DNA from: an uncultured Dechloromonas sp.
GTDB lineage: Bacteria; Pseudomonadota; Gammaproteobacteria; Burkholderiales; Rhodocyclaceae
Assembly: GCF_945957265.1 (NCBI RefSeq)
Contig: NZ_CAMFKO010000010.1
Location: 44,885-108,884, forward strand
Direction: 5' to 3'
DNA: 64,000 nucleotides
Position 1 is the stretch's first letter. Each line of letters opens with the position of its first letter. The translations under genes and the position numbers were made by a program. This document shows, one piece after another, positions 8,181 through 17,385 of the stretch. The notes below the pieces were generated by a model. It worked only from the letters and a program-made list of their open reading frames with translations, made no database searches and was not told the DNA's origin.

Positions 8181-9116
8181 ATGCCATTGGTGTTTCTTGT
8201 GAAACGAGTCATTTGCTGTCTATTGCTTTGCTTGGGGCTGATTGCCCCGGCGGGTTTTGCCATTGCCGATCAGGCTGCTGACAAAGCGGCGCAGGAGGCG
8301 CAGATAAACGCGCTGATCAAGGAATCCGAAAACCGCTTTGTGTACGGGCCGGCCAGCATCGATCTGGGGCTTCAGGGCACGATGCGCCTGCAACGTGGCC
8401 AGGCCTTCATGCCGCCAGATATCGCCTTGAAGATATTCGCCGTGTCCGGCGTCAAGTCGGCACCGGATCTTGTCGGAATCGTCATTCCCGGCTTGCCGGG
8501 CGATGAAATGCCGACCGACAACTGGGGGATGGTGGCGGTATTCTTCCGGCCGATCGGCTTCGTCCGCGATGACGATGCCAACAACTGGGAGCACGGGAAG
8601 TTGCTGGATGCTCAGCGTAAGGGCATCGAGGAACGCAACGCGGTAGCGCGCGAAAAAGGCTTGCCGGAAAAGGAACTGAACGGCTGGGTGGAGGCACCGC
8701 GCTACGATTATGCCGGCCACCGTTTGCTGTGGGCGACGTCGAGTCAGGAAAGGGGCAAGCCGGAAACGGCGTTCGCCTTGTATGGAGCCGCCGCGCTCGG
8801 TCGCGAGGGGGTGATGATCTTCGCCTTTGGCACCGAGGCGGCAAAGCTGAATGAACGCAAGGGGTTGGCCAACGAGTTGCTGACGGGCATCCAGTTCAAG
8901 GAAGGCAAGCGCTATCAGGATTACGCGGAGGGCACCGACAAGGTTGCCGAAATTGGCCTGGCCGCTCTGGTCGGCGGCGTCGCCGCGAAAAAGCTTGGCT
9001 TGTTCGCTATGCTCGCTGTTTTTCTGGTCAAGTGGGGGAAAGTCATTGCTGTCGCCGTGGGCGGGCTGGCCTTCTTCAAACTGAGGAAAAAGAAAGCCGA
9101 TTCGGCGAGTAACTGA
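8181..9116 (+). CDS. DUF2167-like membrane-anchored protein
   Basis: 311 aa; signal peptide, conserved middle, C-terminal TM followed by KLRKKK. Confidence 0.7.
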   Translation: MPLVFLVKRVICCLLLCLGLIAPAGFAIADQAADKAAQEAQINALIKESENRFVYGPASIDLGLQGTMRLQRGQAFMPPDIALKIFAVSGVKSAPDLVGIVIPGLPGDEMPTDNWGMVAVFFRPIGFVRDDDANNWEHGKLLDAQRKGIEERNAVAREKGLPEKELNGWVEAPRYDYAGHRLLWATSSQERGKPETAFALYGAAALGREGVMIFAFGTEAAKLNERKGLANELLTGIQFKEGKRYQDYAEGTDKVAEIGLAALVGGVAAKKLGLFAMLAVFLVKWGKVIAVAVGGLAFFKLRKKKADSASN

Positions 9117-9823
9117 TGAAATCCCTGATGCTCCTGCTGACGCTGCTCAAGTCGGGCAAGCTGCTGACGACGGCAGGCTCGATGTTCGTGTCGCTGGGGG
9201 TCTATGCGCTAGCCTATGGTTGGAAATTTGCGGCCGGCTTCATCGCCCTGCTTTTCGCACATGAAATGGGCCATTTCGTGGCCGCCCGCCAGCGCGGAAT
9301 GAAGGTCGGAGCACCGACCTTCATTCCCTTCGTCGGAGCCTGGATCGAAATGAAGGAGATGCCGCATGACGCGGAAGTCGAAGCCTATGTCGGCTTCGGC
9401 GGCCCCCTTGTTGGTACGCTGGCTGCCCTGTTCTGCTATTTTCTGGGACGCCATGCCGATAGCACCTTGCTGCTGGCCATTGCCTATGTTGGATTTTTTC
9501 TGAACCTGTTCAACCTGATCCCGATATCGCCGCTGGATGGCGGACGAATAACGGCCGTGCTTTCACCGCGCATCTGGCTGGCCGGGATTCCCGTGCTGCT
9601 CGCCTGGTTCTACTGGCGCCCGAGTCCGATGCTGATCCTGGTGGCCATCGTGGCTCTGCCGCAGGTGGTCAAAGCTTTGCGCTACAGCGCAGCTTCGGAC
9701 GAGGCGGCGTACTACGCGGTGGGTGCCGAGCACAAGCTGGTCTACACCGTCTACTACCTTGGGTTGACCGGCTTTGTGGCAATGATGACGTTTGAACTGC
9801 ACCAGCTTCTCGGGCGTGCCTGA
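9116..9823 (+). CDS. M50-type site-2 metalloprotease family protein
   Basis: HEMGH zinc motif, NLIPISPLDGGR motif, multiple TM segments. Confidence 0.88.
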   Translation: MKSLMLLLTLLKSGKLLTTAGSMFVSLGVYALAYGWKFAAGFIALLFAHEMGHFVAARQRGMKVGAPTFIPFVGAWIEMKEMPHDAEVEAYVGFGGPLVGTLAALFCYFLGRHADSTLLLAIAYVGFFLNLFNLIPISPLDGGRITAVLSPRIWLAGIPVLLAWFYWRPSPMLILVAIVALPQVVKALRYSAASDEAAYYAVGAEHKLVYTVYYLGLTGFVAMMTFELHQLLGRA

Positions 9824-9856
9824 GCGTGCAGTAAGGTGCCGGGTGGATTTGGCTGG

Positions 9857-11047
9857 CTACCCGGGCTGGCCGGCACCGCGCGTCAGGCAGGTCTTGTAGC
9901 GGCCTTCGACCCGTTTGGCGAACCATTCGGTCGTCAGCTTGCGGGTGATCTTCGGGCTTTTCAGGTCGATCTGCGGCATGGCCTGGCGGGGCATGGGCTT
10001 GCCCTGCTTGTCGGCGAGTTCGAAGACGCGTGTGAACAGCGGGCTGCGGCTGAAGGCGGCGGTCTTTTCCATGAGCAGGTCGCGGCGGATTTGCGGGCGG
10101 CTCATGTCCAGCTTGTAGGCGATGCTCAGCGCGGCGTCCTCGACGCTGCTGGCGACATTGGCCGGCAGGCCGTTCTCGTAGCGCAGCAGGTCGCCGTCCG
10201 GGGCCAGCGGCTTGCCGCTGATGCGGGCGAGCGCCAGCTGGAAGGCGGCGTTGCGGCTGCTGTAGCGGCCGGCATTGAAGTCGGCGAAGCGATACACCAC
10301 CTGGTCGTAGGGCACTTCGTAGTCGAGCAGGATGGCGCTGCCGAAATAGACGCCGCCGCGCCGGGTGAATACTTCGTCGCGCAGCTTTTTGGCCATCGGG
10401 TACGGGTAGCTGCGTTCCTTGACGTGCTGGCTGGCGAATTCGATGCTGACCTGCATCGGGCCGCCGGTGCGTACCGGGTTGTAGTCGGCGAAGAGCTGCC
10501 GGCCGAAGGGCAGTTCGCCGATCATGTCCTCGAACAGGGCGTTGAGCTGCTTTTCGGTTTTCAGGGCGTCGATGCGCTCGTTGTAGCTCTTGCCGTCCGG
10601 CGAGCTTTTGCTCAGCGCGGCGGTGACCAGCAGCGAAGGCACGCCGTAGCGCCCGGCCCGGGTTTCCAGCTCCTTGCGCACGATGCCGGGCAAGCCGGGG
10701 ACGACCGGGTCGGCCTGGAAGGTGGATTCCTGCTCGATGACGGCCATGGCGGCGCAATAGGTCTGCGCGGCGTGTGGCACTTCCAGGGTCTTGAAGGCGG
10801 TGTGCAGGTCTTCGGCCCAGCCGGCCCTGTCCTTTACGTAGCCGGGCAGCAACTGGGCGATGCGCTTGCGGACTTCGGCGTCGCCGAGCGAGGTCGGCCA
10901 GGCGGTGGCGGTCTTGCCGTCGGCGCGGCGGGCCATGTCGGGCGGCAGCGCCGGGCCTTCGCCCTCGCCTTCGTCGAAGGTCGAGCAGCCGGCCAGGGCG
11001 GCGAGCAGCGCGACGAGCGGGAGGGCGAGGCGGCAGGCGGGAAGCAT
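9857..11047 (-). CDS. DUF1615-like lipoprotein
   Basis: 396 aa; lipobox LLAALAGCST; VIEQESTFQADPVVPGLPGIVRKELETRAGRYGVP. Confidence 0.75.
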   Translation of the reverse strand: MLPACRLALPLVALLAALAGCSTFDEGEGEGPALPPDMARRADGKTATAWPTSLGDAEVRKRIAQLLPGYVKDRAGWAEDLHTAFKTLEVPHAAQTYCAAMAVIEQESTFQADPVVPGLPGIVRKELETRAGRYGVPSLLVTAALSKSSPDGKSYNERIDALKTEKQLNALFEDMIGELPFGRQLFADYNPVRTGGPMQVSIEFASQHVKERSYPYPMAKKLRDEVFTRRGGVYFGSAILLDYEVPYDQVVYRFADFNAGRYSSRNAAFQLALARISGKPLAPDGDLLRYENGLPANVASSVEDAALSIAYKLDMSRPQIRRDLLMEKTAAFSRSPLFTRVFELADKQGKPMPRQAMPQIDLKSPKITRKLTTEWFAKRVEGRYKTCLTRGAGQPG

Positions 11048-11056
11048 GGGGTGATG

Positions 11057-11779
11057 TCAGCCCGGAACGCGACAGACGAGCATGACGTTGGCGAAAGGTT
11101 TGCCTTCGTTCATCGGGTCGGTTTCGACGCTGAAGCCGAGGCTTTGCAGGAGCGCCACCCATTCGGCCAGCGGCCGGCAGTAGAGGCGCGGCAGGCGGTG
11201 GCCGCGCACGAAGGTGACGGCATGGTCGACCCAGTTGCAGATGTGGTACGGCAGGCCGGCCGAGGCGTCGCCGACGCGGGTGAGGAACAGGCCGCCGGGC
11301 GGCAGCGCGGCGCGGATGCGCTTCAGAACGTCCTTCTGGTGGGCGTGGTCGAAGTAATGCAGGGCGTCGAGGATGGTGATCACGTCGGCCTTGCCGAAAT
11401 CGGCCCGGGTCATGTCGCCCTGCTCGATGCGGACGACCGGATGATCGGCGCCGAAGGCGCGGGCGGCGCGGTCGACGTCCTTCTGCATCAGTTCGATGCC
11501 GCGCAGCTGCAGCGCCTTGGGCGCGGCCGGCCAGTCCTTCGGCCAGTGGCCGGCGGCGTGGAGCTTCTGGGCGGCGAGCAGCCAGGCGAACAGGCTGCCC
11601 TGCCCGCAGCCGAGGTCGAGGTAGCGGCCTTCGGCGGGGAACAGGCCGCGCTTGAGGATTTCGCGGAAGATGCTGTCGGAGGAGAGCTTGCCGCGCGCGT
11701 AGCGGTAGGCGAAATGGCCGCCGCCGATGAAGGGGCGGCTGGCGTCGTCGAGCAGGGTTCTCAGGAAACGCTTGGTCAT
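11057..11779 (-). CDS. Class I SAM-dependent methyltransferase
   Basis: MTKRFLRTLLDDASRPF...YLDLGCGQGSLFAWLL; ATG at 11779 overlaps upstream stop. Confidence 0.8.
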   Translation of the reverse strand: MTKRFLRTLLDDASRPFIGGGHFAYRYARGKLSSDSIFREILKRGLFPAEGRYLDLGCGQGSLFAWLLAAQKLHAAGHWPKDWPAAPKALQLRGIELMQKDVDRAARAFGADHPVVRIEQGDMTRADFGKADVITILDALHYFDHAHQKDVLKRIRAALPPGGLFLTRVGDASAGLPYHICNWVDHAVTFVRGHRLPRLYCRPLAEWVALLQSLGFSVETDPMNEGKPFANVMLVCRVPG

Positions 11780-12576
11780 GTGGTGGCGTCGTTCAGCGTG
11801 ACGGGGTTGAGTTGTTGGTCGCGCAGCGCGGCGAGCAGGCGCGGCAGGACGGCGAGGATGACGGGCTGGCCTTGCGGCGTGCGGGCGGCGTGGCCATCGT
11901 GCAGGAGCAGGATGTCGCCGGGAGCCAGGTCGCGGGCCAGGCGGGCGAAGACGGTATCCGGGTCGCCGCAGCGGGTGTCGTAGGGGCGGCGGGTCCAGGC
12001 GGCGAGCTTGATGTCGAGGCGGTGCAGCACCGGATCGAGGAAGGGGTTGCGCAGCCCGGCGGTGGCGCGGAAGTAGCGCGGCGTGCGGCCGGTGATCTCG
12101 GCCAGCGTGGCCTGCCCGGCGGCGATGTCGGCCATCATCCGGCCGGGGCCGAAGAAGGCGAAGACCTTGGAATGGCTGTCGCCGTGGTTTTCGACCTGGT
12201 GCCCGCGGGCGACGATTTCCCGGCACAGCGCCGGGTTCTCGCGGGCCCGCCAGCCGATGCAGAAGAAGGTGGCCTTGGCGCCGGCGGCATCGAGCAGGTC
12301 GAGCACCTGCGGCGTCACTTCCGGGTCGGGGCCGTCGTCGATGGTGATCGCCACCTCGCGATGGGCGATGGCGGCGGGCGGCAGGCGGGTGAGATTGGGG
12401 CCGAGCAGGGTCGAGCGCGGCAGCAGGCCGGCGGTGGTGATCACCGCATGATTGACGACCAGCGCACCCAGCGCCCACGGCCAGAGGGCCGGCGCCAGCA
12501 GGCAGCCGACGGCGGCGCCGGCATGGATGGCCAGCGTGGCGTGGATGGCGGGGGTGGGCTTCCAGGGTGTCGGCAT
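11776..12576 (-). CDS. Polysaccharide deacetylase family protein
   Basis: VAITIDDGPDPEVTPQVLDLLDAAGAKATFFCIGWRA...ENHGDSHS. Confidence 0.85.
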   Translation of the reverse strand: MPTPWKPTPAIHATLAIHAGAAVGCLLAPALWPWALGALVVNHAVITTAGLLPRSTLLGPNLTRLPPAAIAHREVAITIDDGPDPEVTPQVLDLLDAAGAKATFFCIGWRARENPALCREIVARGHQVENHGDSHSKVFAFFGPGRMMADIAAGQATLAEITGRTPRYFRATAGLRNPFLDPVLHRLDIKLAAWTRRPYDTRCGDPDTVFARLARDLAPGDILLLHDGHAARTPQGQPVILAVLPRLLAALRDQQLNPVTLNDATT

Positions 12577-12578
12577 GG

Positions 12579-13217
12579 TCAGGTGGGGATGAGGCCGCGG
12601 TCGAGAAAATGTTCCCACAAATCGCACCAGGCCGGCCAGTCGTGGCCGCCGGGAACGGCACGCCGGGCGGCGGGCGGGAAGCGTTCGGCGATGGCCCGCA
12701 TGCCCGGCGCGAAGCGGTCTTCGCTGCCGTAGCCGACAAAGGCGGGCAATGCCGGCGGCGCCTTGAGCCAGCGATAGACGCGGAATTCGGGGTCGGCCAG
12801 TTGCTCGGCGCTGGGGTGCCAGGCATCGAGACCGCCGCTGCGGGCGATGGCGTTGGTGGTCAGCCGGCTGCCCGGATAGGGCGCGATCAGGCACAGGCCG
12901 TCGATGGCCTCGGGGTGGTCGGTGGTCAGGCCCAGCGCCAGCAGGCCGCCGAGCGAGATGCCGCCAAGCCAGACCTGCCGGTGGGTCTGCCGCGCCGGGC
13001 GGAGAACCTGGTCGAGCACGGCCGGTAGGGCGTCGCCGGCGGAGACGGCATCAAGGCCGAGATCGACGGCGGCCAGGTCGAGCCGCAGGCCGCGCCGTTC
13101 GACGGCCGGGAAGAACTGCGCGGCGTAGTCGTCGGCCGTCATGTAGGCGCCGGGCAGCAGGACGAGCAGCGTATCGGCGCCGCATGGGCGGCCGACGGTG
13201 CGCAACGGCCCGCTCAT
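12579..13217 (-). CDS. Alpha/beta hydrolase
   Basis: VWLGGISLGGLLAL (GXSXG), GGHDWPAW. Confidence 0.75.
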   Translation of the reverse strand: MSGPLRTVGRPCGADTLLVLLPGAYMTADDYAAQFFPAVERRGLRLDLAAVDLGLDAVSAGDALPAVLDQVLRPARQTHRQVWLGGISLGGLLALGLTTDHPEAIDGLCLIAPYPGSRLTTNAIARSGGLDAWHPSAEQLADPEFRVYRWLKAPPALPAFVGYGSEDRFAPGMRAIAERFPPAARRAVPGGHDWPAWCDLWEHFLDRGLIPT

Positions 13218-13223
13218 GCCATG

Positions 13224-13237
13224 GTTCCACGTGAAAC
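13224..13237. promoter_or_regulatory. Candidate parS (ParB-binding)-like palindrome
   Basis: GTTCCACGTGAAAC matches the core GTTYCACGTGRAAC; intergenic. Confidence 0.4.
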
Positions 13238-13245
13238 GGCGGCGC

Positions 13246-15600
13246 TCATGCCCCGCCCTTTCGGCCGACAAAGCAGGCCGAGAGCAGCAGCGCGAGGATC
13301 GCGCCCGGGCCGACGGTGACGCCGACGGCGTGCAGCACCGGCACCTTGGACAGGGCGAGCGTGCCGAAGCCGATGGCGGTGGTCAGGTTGGCGACGGCCA
13401 TCGACACCAGCGTCGCATCGTCGAAATCCTCGAAGCCCCGGGCGGCCTGGCTGGCATCGTCGAAGAACAGCGCGTAGTTGGAGCCGACGGCGACGATCAG
13501 CAGCATGCCGATCAGGTGCAGCAGATGCAGTTGCTGGCCCGCCAGGTGCAGGCCGGCGATGACCAGCACGACCGACAGCAGCAGCGGCAGCAGCAGCCGG
13601 CCCAGGCGCCGCGGCGAACGCAGCGTGACGGCGAGCAGACCGACGATGGCGACGAAGCCGGCCAGCGAGAGCAGCGTGGCTTCGTGAAGGTAGTCGTTGT
13701 ACAGGGTGTCGAACTCGTTCTTCATGTCGACGAACAGGGCGCCGGACCCGGCCAGCGCGGTGCGCACCGGTTCGATGGCGATATCGACGCCGGCATCGCT
13801 TTCCGTTTTGCCGACCGGCGGGCGCAGCGGCAGCAGCACGCTCCAGCCGGCCGGGCGCTGGACCAGCAGCGAATCGACGACCAGCGCCAGGGCGGTGCCG
13901 TTCAGCGAGTCGCGGTTGAGCTGGCCCTGGCGACGCGTGGCTTCGACATCGTCGACGAAGCCGCCGAGCTTGCTGGAGGCCAGCGACGAGTCGGCCAGCG
14001 CCGTGTGCAGCCGTGCCTGCAGCTCGGCCGCGGGCGGCAGGCTGGCCCGGCGGCTGGCCTGCATCGCGGCGCTGGGCAGGAAGCGGGCCGGGCTGTCGTA
14101 GCCGCCGATGACGCCATCGGCGATCAGCCGGTCGAGCTTCTGCCCTGCCCGCTCGGCGGCCTGCAGCGCCGATTCGCGGTCGGGCGCGGTGATCACCGCC
14201 ATGTAGCGGGCATCGGGCGCCGAGATGTCGGCCCGCAAGGCCTGGTCGGCCGCGCCGTCGGCCGCGCTGACCGTGCTCAGCGCCGAGAGGTTGGGGTGCC
14301 ACAGGTGGTCGCGATTGACGGTGAGCACGGCGGCGGCAGCCAGCGCCAGCAGCAGGATGGGCCAGCGCAGGCCCTGCAGCACGGCGATGCCGCGCTTGAG
14401 GCGGGGGCCGATGTGGCTCAGGTCGCGCATGTCGAGGTTGGCGCCGGCCAGCGGCGGCAGGATGAAGCGGGTGACCAGCGCGGCGACGACGACGCCACTC
14501 AGCGAGTAGAGGCCGAGCTGGGCGAGCCCGGGGAAGCCGGAGAACAGCAGCGCGCCGAAACCGCAGGCCGAGGTCAGCACGCCGAGGCGGATGGTCGGCC
14601 AGAAACGGGCGCGCCAGTGATCGACCCCGAGCCGGCCGGACTGCACGAAGTAATAGATCGAGTAATCGACGGCTTCGCCGATCAGCGCCGAACCGAAGCC
14701 GACGGTGATGCCGAAGACCGTGCCGTAGGCCAGGCTGACCGCCACCACGCCGGCTAGCGCGCCGCTGACGACCGGCAGCAGGCCGAGGGTCATCAGGCGC
14801 AGCGAGCGGTAGACGAAGAACAGCACGGCGACGATGGCGACGGTGCTGAGCGTGGACAGCTGGCTGACTTCGCTCTTGATCGTCGCCCGCGACTTGACCG
14901 CGAACAGGCCGGGGCCGGAGAGTTGCAGACTGAGTTTGCCGCCCGGCGCGGCCTCTGCGAACTGGCCGTGGACCAGGCCGATGGCGCGCTCCTGGCCGTC
15001 GGTGTCGGAGCCGAGGGCGGCGGTCTGGATGAGCAGCATGGCGCGCTCGCCGTCGCGCGAGGCCCACACGCCGTCGCGGGCATTGGGCTGGGCGCCGGCG
15101 TTGAGGCCGCCGATCAGCTCGACCAGTTCGCCGGTCGGGTCGCGCGGCAGCAGCGGCTTGAGCATCATGCCGGCCGGCGAGGCGAGCAGGTCGATGCTGT
15201 CGGCGACGGCCTGGCGCAAGCCGTCGACCGTGAAGCGTTCGGGGGTGACGGCCGGGCTGAGCAGGTAACGGTGGGCGAACAGGAAGTCGCGCTCGGCGTT
15301 CATGCTGCCGGTTTCGCCGTTCTGGATCGAAACGAATTCCGGCAGCTTTTCCAAGCGGGCGCGCAGCTCGCGGGAGGCCGCCGCCCGGCCGGCGGCATCG
15401 CCGCCGGCGATGGCGACCATGAGCAGGCGCGAGACGACGCCTTCCTTCAGCTGGTCGACCAGCACCTGCTGCTCGGCGCTCGGTTTGGCCGGCAGGAAGA
15501 AGGACATGTCGGCCGAGAAACGGCTGTTCCAGACAATGACGGCCCCGGCCAGCATGGCCAGCAACCACAGGGCGAGCGCGCGACCGGCCGGGCGGGTCAT
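13246..15600 (-). CDS. MMPL/RND-family transporter (APE-type cluster)
   Basis: 784 aa; two sets of TM segments, duplicated MMPL architecture; ATGA overlap with upstream gene. Confidence 0.88.
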   Translation of the reverse strand: MTRPAGRALALWLLAMLAGAVIVWNSRFSADMSFFLPAKPSAEQQVLVDQLKEGVVSRLLMVAIAGGDAAGRAAASRELRARLEKLPEFVSIQNGETGSMNAERDFLFAHRYLLSPAVTPERFTVDGLRQAVADSIDLLASPAGMMLKPLLPRDPTGELVELIGGLNAGAQPNARDGVWASRDGERAMLLIQTAALGSDTDGQERAIGLVHGQFAEAAPGGKLSLQLSGPGLFAVKSRATIKSEVSQLSTLSTVAIVAVLFFVYRSLRLMTLGLLPVVSGALAGVVAVSLAYGTVFGITVGFGSALIGEAVDYSIYYFVQSGRLGVDHWRARFWPTIRLGVLTSACGFGALLFSGFPGLAQLGLYSLSGVVVAALVTRFILPPLAGANLDMRDLSHIGPRLKRGIAVLQGLRWPILLLALAAAAVLTVNRDHLWHPNLSALSTVSAADGAADQALRADISAPDARYMAVITAPDRESALQAAERAGQKLDRLIADGVIGGYDSPARFLPSAAMQASRRASLPPAAELQARLHTALADSSLASSKLGGFVDDVEATRRQGQLNRDSLNGTALALVVDSLLVQRPAGWSVLLPLRPPVGKTESDAGVDIAIEPVRTALAGSGALFVDMKNEFDTLYNDYLHEATLLSLAGFVAIVGLLAVTLRSPRRLGRLLLPLLLSVVLVIAGLHLAGQQLHLLHLIGMLLIVAVGSNYALFFDDASQAARGFEDFDDATLVSMAVANLTTAIGFGTLALSKVPVLHAVGVTVGPGAILALLLSACFVGRKGGA

Positions 15601-16175
15601 TTGCCGTTACCGGGGTCGACCGGATCGATGTTCAGCACCGAGCGGTCGCCGTCGGCCTGCAGGTACTCGATGATGCGCACCTGGTTCTTGTTGCCGGTGA
15701 CGGTGATGCGCTGGACCATGCTGGCGATTTTCTGGTCGCTGGGCAGCAGGGTGAGCACCCACTTGTCCGCGTTTCCCGCCAGGTGCAGGGCATAGTTTTT
15801 CTCCAGCGCCGCGCGATTGCCGGACAGCGTGCCGCGGATGCTGTCCACGAAGGCCAGCGCCTCCGGCTGGTTGGCCAGGTTGATGCTCAGTTTCTGCTTG
15901 TCGCGCTCGATGGACAGGATGTCCTTGTCGAGGAGCAGGGTTTCCACCTTCGGGGTCAGCGTGCGCTTTTCCAGGCGGTCGGGCGCGGTGTAGGTCATTT
16001 CGCCGGTCGACACGACTGGCTTGTCGAGGATGGCGAGGTACTTCTTCTCGACGAACTTGGCACGGCCGCCCTTGTGCCTGGCCAGGTCGCCCATCAGTTG
16101 GGCGATATCGAAGGCGGCGCTGGCGGGCAGCGCGACGAGCACGCAAAGCAGGCCGGCAAGGAGGCGCTTGATCAT
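15597..16175 (-). CDS. LolA-like outer-membrane lipoprotein carrier domain protein
   Basis: MIKRLLAGLLCVLVALPASAAFDIAQLMGDLARHKGGRAKFVEKKYLAILDKPVVSTGEMTYTAPDRLEK; between acyltransferase and MMPL as in APE clusters. Confidence 0.85.
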   Translation of the reverse strand: MIKRLLAGLLCVLVALPASAAFDIAQLMGDLARHKGGRAKFVEKKYLAILDKPVVSTGEMTYTAPDRLEKRTLTPKVETLLLDKDILSIERDKQKLSINLANQPEALAFVDSIRGTLSGNRAALEKNYALHLAGNADKWVLTLLPSDQKIASMVQRITVTGNKNQVRIIEYLQADGDRSVLNIDPVDPGNGK

Positions 16176-17083
16176 TTTTTCTGCCAGAAATCGAAGAAGT
16201 TGAACCAGTTGTACGGGGCCGAGCGGCAATAATGCGTCAAACGGTCGGCGTAGCGCTGCATGGCGGCGCGAATCGCGGCATCGCGCTCCTCGCGCGGCGT
16301 CTGCGTGAAATCGGCCAGCGCTTCGAAGTGCAGCCGGTAGCGGTTGCCGCCCAGGTAAAGCCCGGTCATGAAGAAGACCGGCCGGCGCAGCATCGCCGCC
16401 ATGCGCCAGGGGCCGAGCGGGAACGGGGCGGGTCGGCCGAGGAATTCGCAATCGACGGTGGCGTCGTCGCTCAGGCTGCGGTCGGCCAGCATGCCCACCG
16501 CGTAGCCGGCGTCGAGCTTGTCGCGGGCCTGCAGCATCGAGTCCATGCGGCCGAGCGGAATGACGTCGCGGCTGGCGGCCGGGTTGATGGCTTCCAGCGT
16601 GGCGTTGAGCTTGCGGGCGTTTTCCTCGTACATCAGCATCGCCACCGGCAGCCCTTCCCTGCCCCGGCCGACGGCGCGCAGGACTTCGAAACTGCCGAGG
16701 TGGGCGCCGATGAGCAGCGCGCCGGGATGGCTGCGGGCCGCCTCGGTAACCGCTTCGGCGCCGATCACTTCGATGTCGAACAGGTCGAAGCGGTCGTTGA
16801 GCAGGTAGATGCGGTCGTGGATGGTGCTGGCGAAGCTGAATACGTGGCGAAAACCGTCCGGCCATTCGGCCCAGCGCCCGAGCGCCTGGTGCAGGTAGTT
16901 GCGGCTGAAGCGGCGGGCCTTGGGCGAGAACAGCACGAAATAGCCGGCGATGCCGTAGAGCACAAGGCGGCCGATGGCGCGGCCGAAGGTCAGCGAGATC
17001 CACACCATCAGCTTCAGGATGGCCAGGTTGCTGCGTTCCTGTTGGCGCAGCCAGGCGGCTTCGGCGGGTTTGTCCTGGCTCAT
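16172..17083 (-). CDS. LpxL/HtrB-like acyltransferase (APE-type cluster)
   Basis: GALLIGAHLGSFEVLRA, GLPVAMLMYEENARKLN. Confidence 0.85.
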   Translation of the reverse strand: MSQDKPAEAAWLRQQERSNLAILKLMVWISLTFGRAIGRLVLYGIAGYFVLFSPKARRFSRNYLHQALGRWAEWPDGFRHVFSFASTIHDRIYLLNDRFDLFDIEVIGAEAVTEAARSHPGALLIGAHLGSFEVLRAVGRGREGLPVAMLMYEENARKLNATLEAINPAASRDVIPLGRMDSMLQARDKLDAGYAVGMLADRSLSDDATVDCEFLGRPAPFPLGPWRMAAMLRRPVFFMTGLYLGGNRYRLHFEALADFTQTPREERDAAIRAAMQRYADRLTHYCRSAPYNWFNFFDFWQKK

Positions 17084-17385
17084 GGCGCGGGGGGCGTCAG
17101 GCTGCCGGCGGCGACTTCGCGCGTGCTGGCGCGCACCGTGAAGGCAATCGCCCCGCTGGTTTTTTGAGTCAAGGAGAAAGTAAGCGCTTCCTCCGGGCCG
17201 ACCGGGCTGAAGAACTTGGCGTTGCCGACCTGCCAGGCCAGGCCCGGGCGGCCGAGCATTTCCTCGGCGAACAGGAGGGCGCGGTCGAGCAGGACGACGC
17301 CGGGGACGATCGGGCGGCCGGAGAAATGGCCGGGAAAGGCCGGGTGGTCGGCCGGCACGGTCCAGCGGAATTCAGCCTCGGCCAT
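17080..17385 (-). CDS. Hot-dog fold 3-hydroxyacyl-ACP dehydratase-like protein (ApeI/FabZ-like)
   Basis: DHPAFPGHFSGRPIVPGVVLLD. Confidence 0.82.
   Translation of the reverse strand: MAEAEFRWTVPADHPAFPGHFSGRPIVPGVVLLDRALLFAEEMLGRPGLAWQVGNAKFFSPVGPEEALTFSLTQKTSGAIAFTVRASTREVAAGSLTPPAP

Noticed and set aside
9836-11983. 715-aa plus-strand ORF
   Set aside because: Antisense to the DUF1615 lipoprotein and methyltransferase genes; shadow ORF.
13214-15568. 784-aa minus-strand ORF in a second frame over the MMPL gene
   Set aside because: Arg/Pro/Ala-rich frame-shifted shadow of the genuine MMPL protein.
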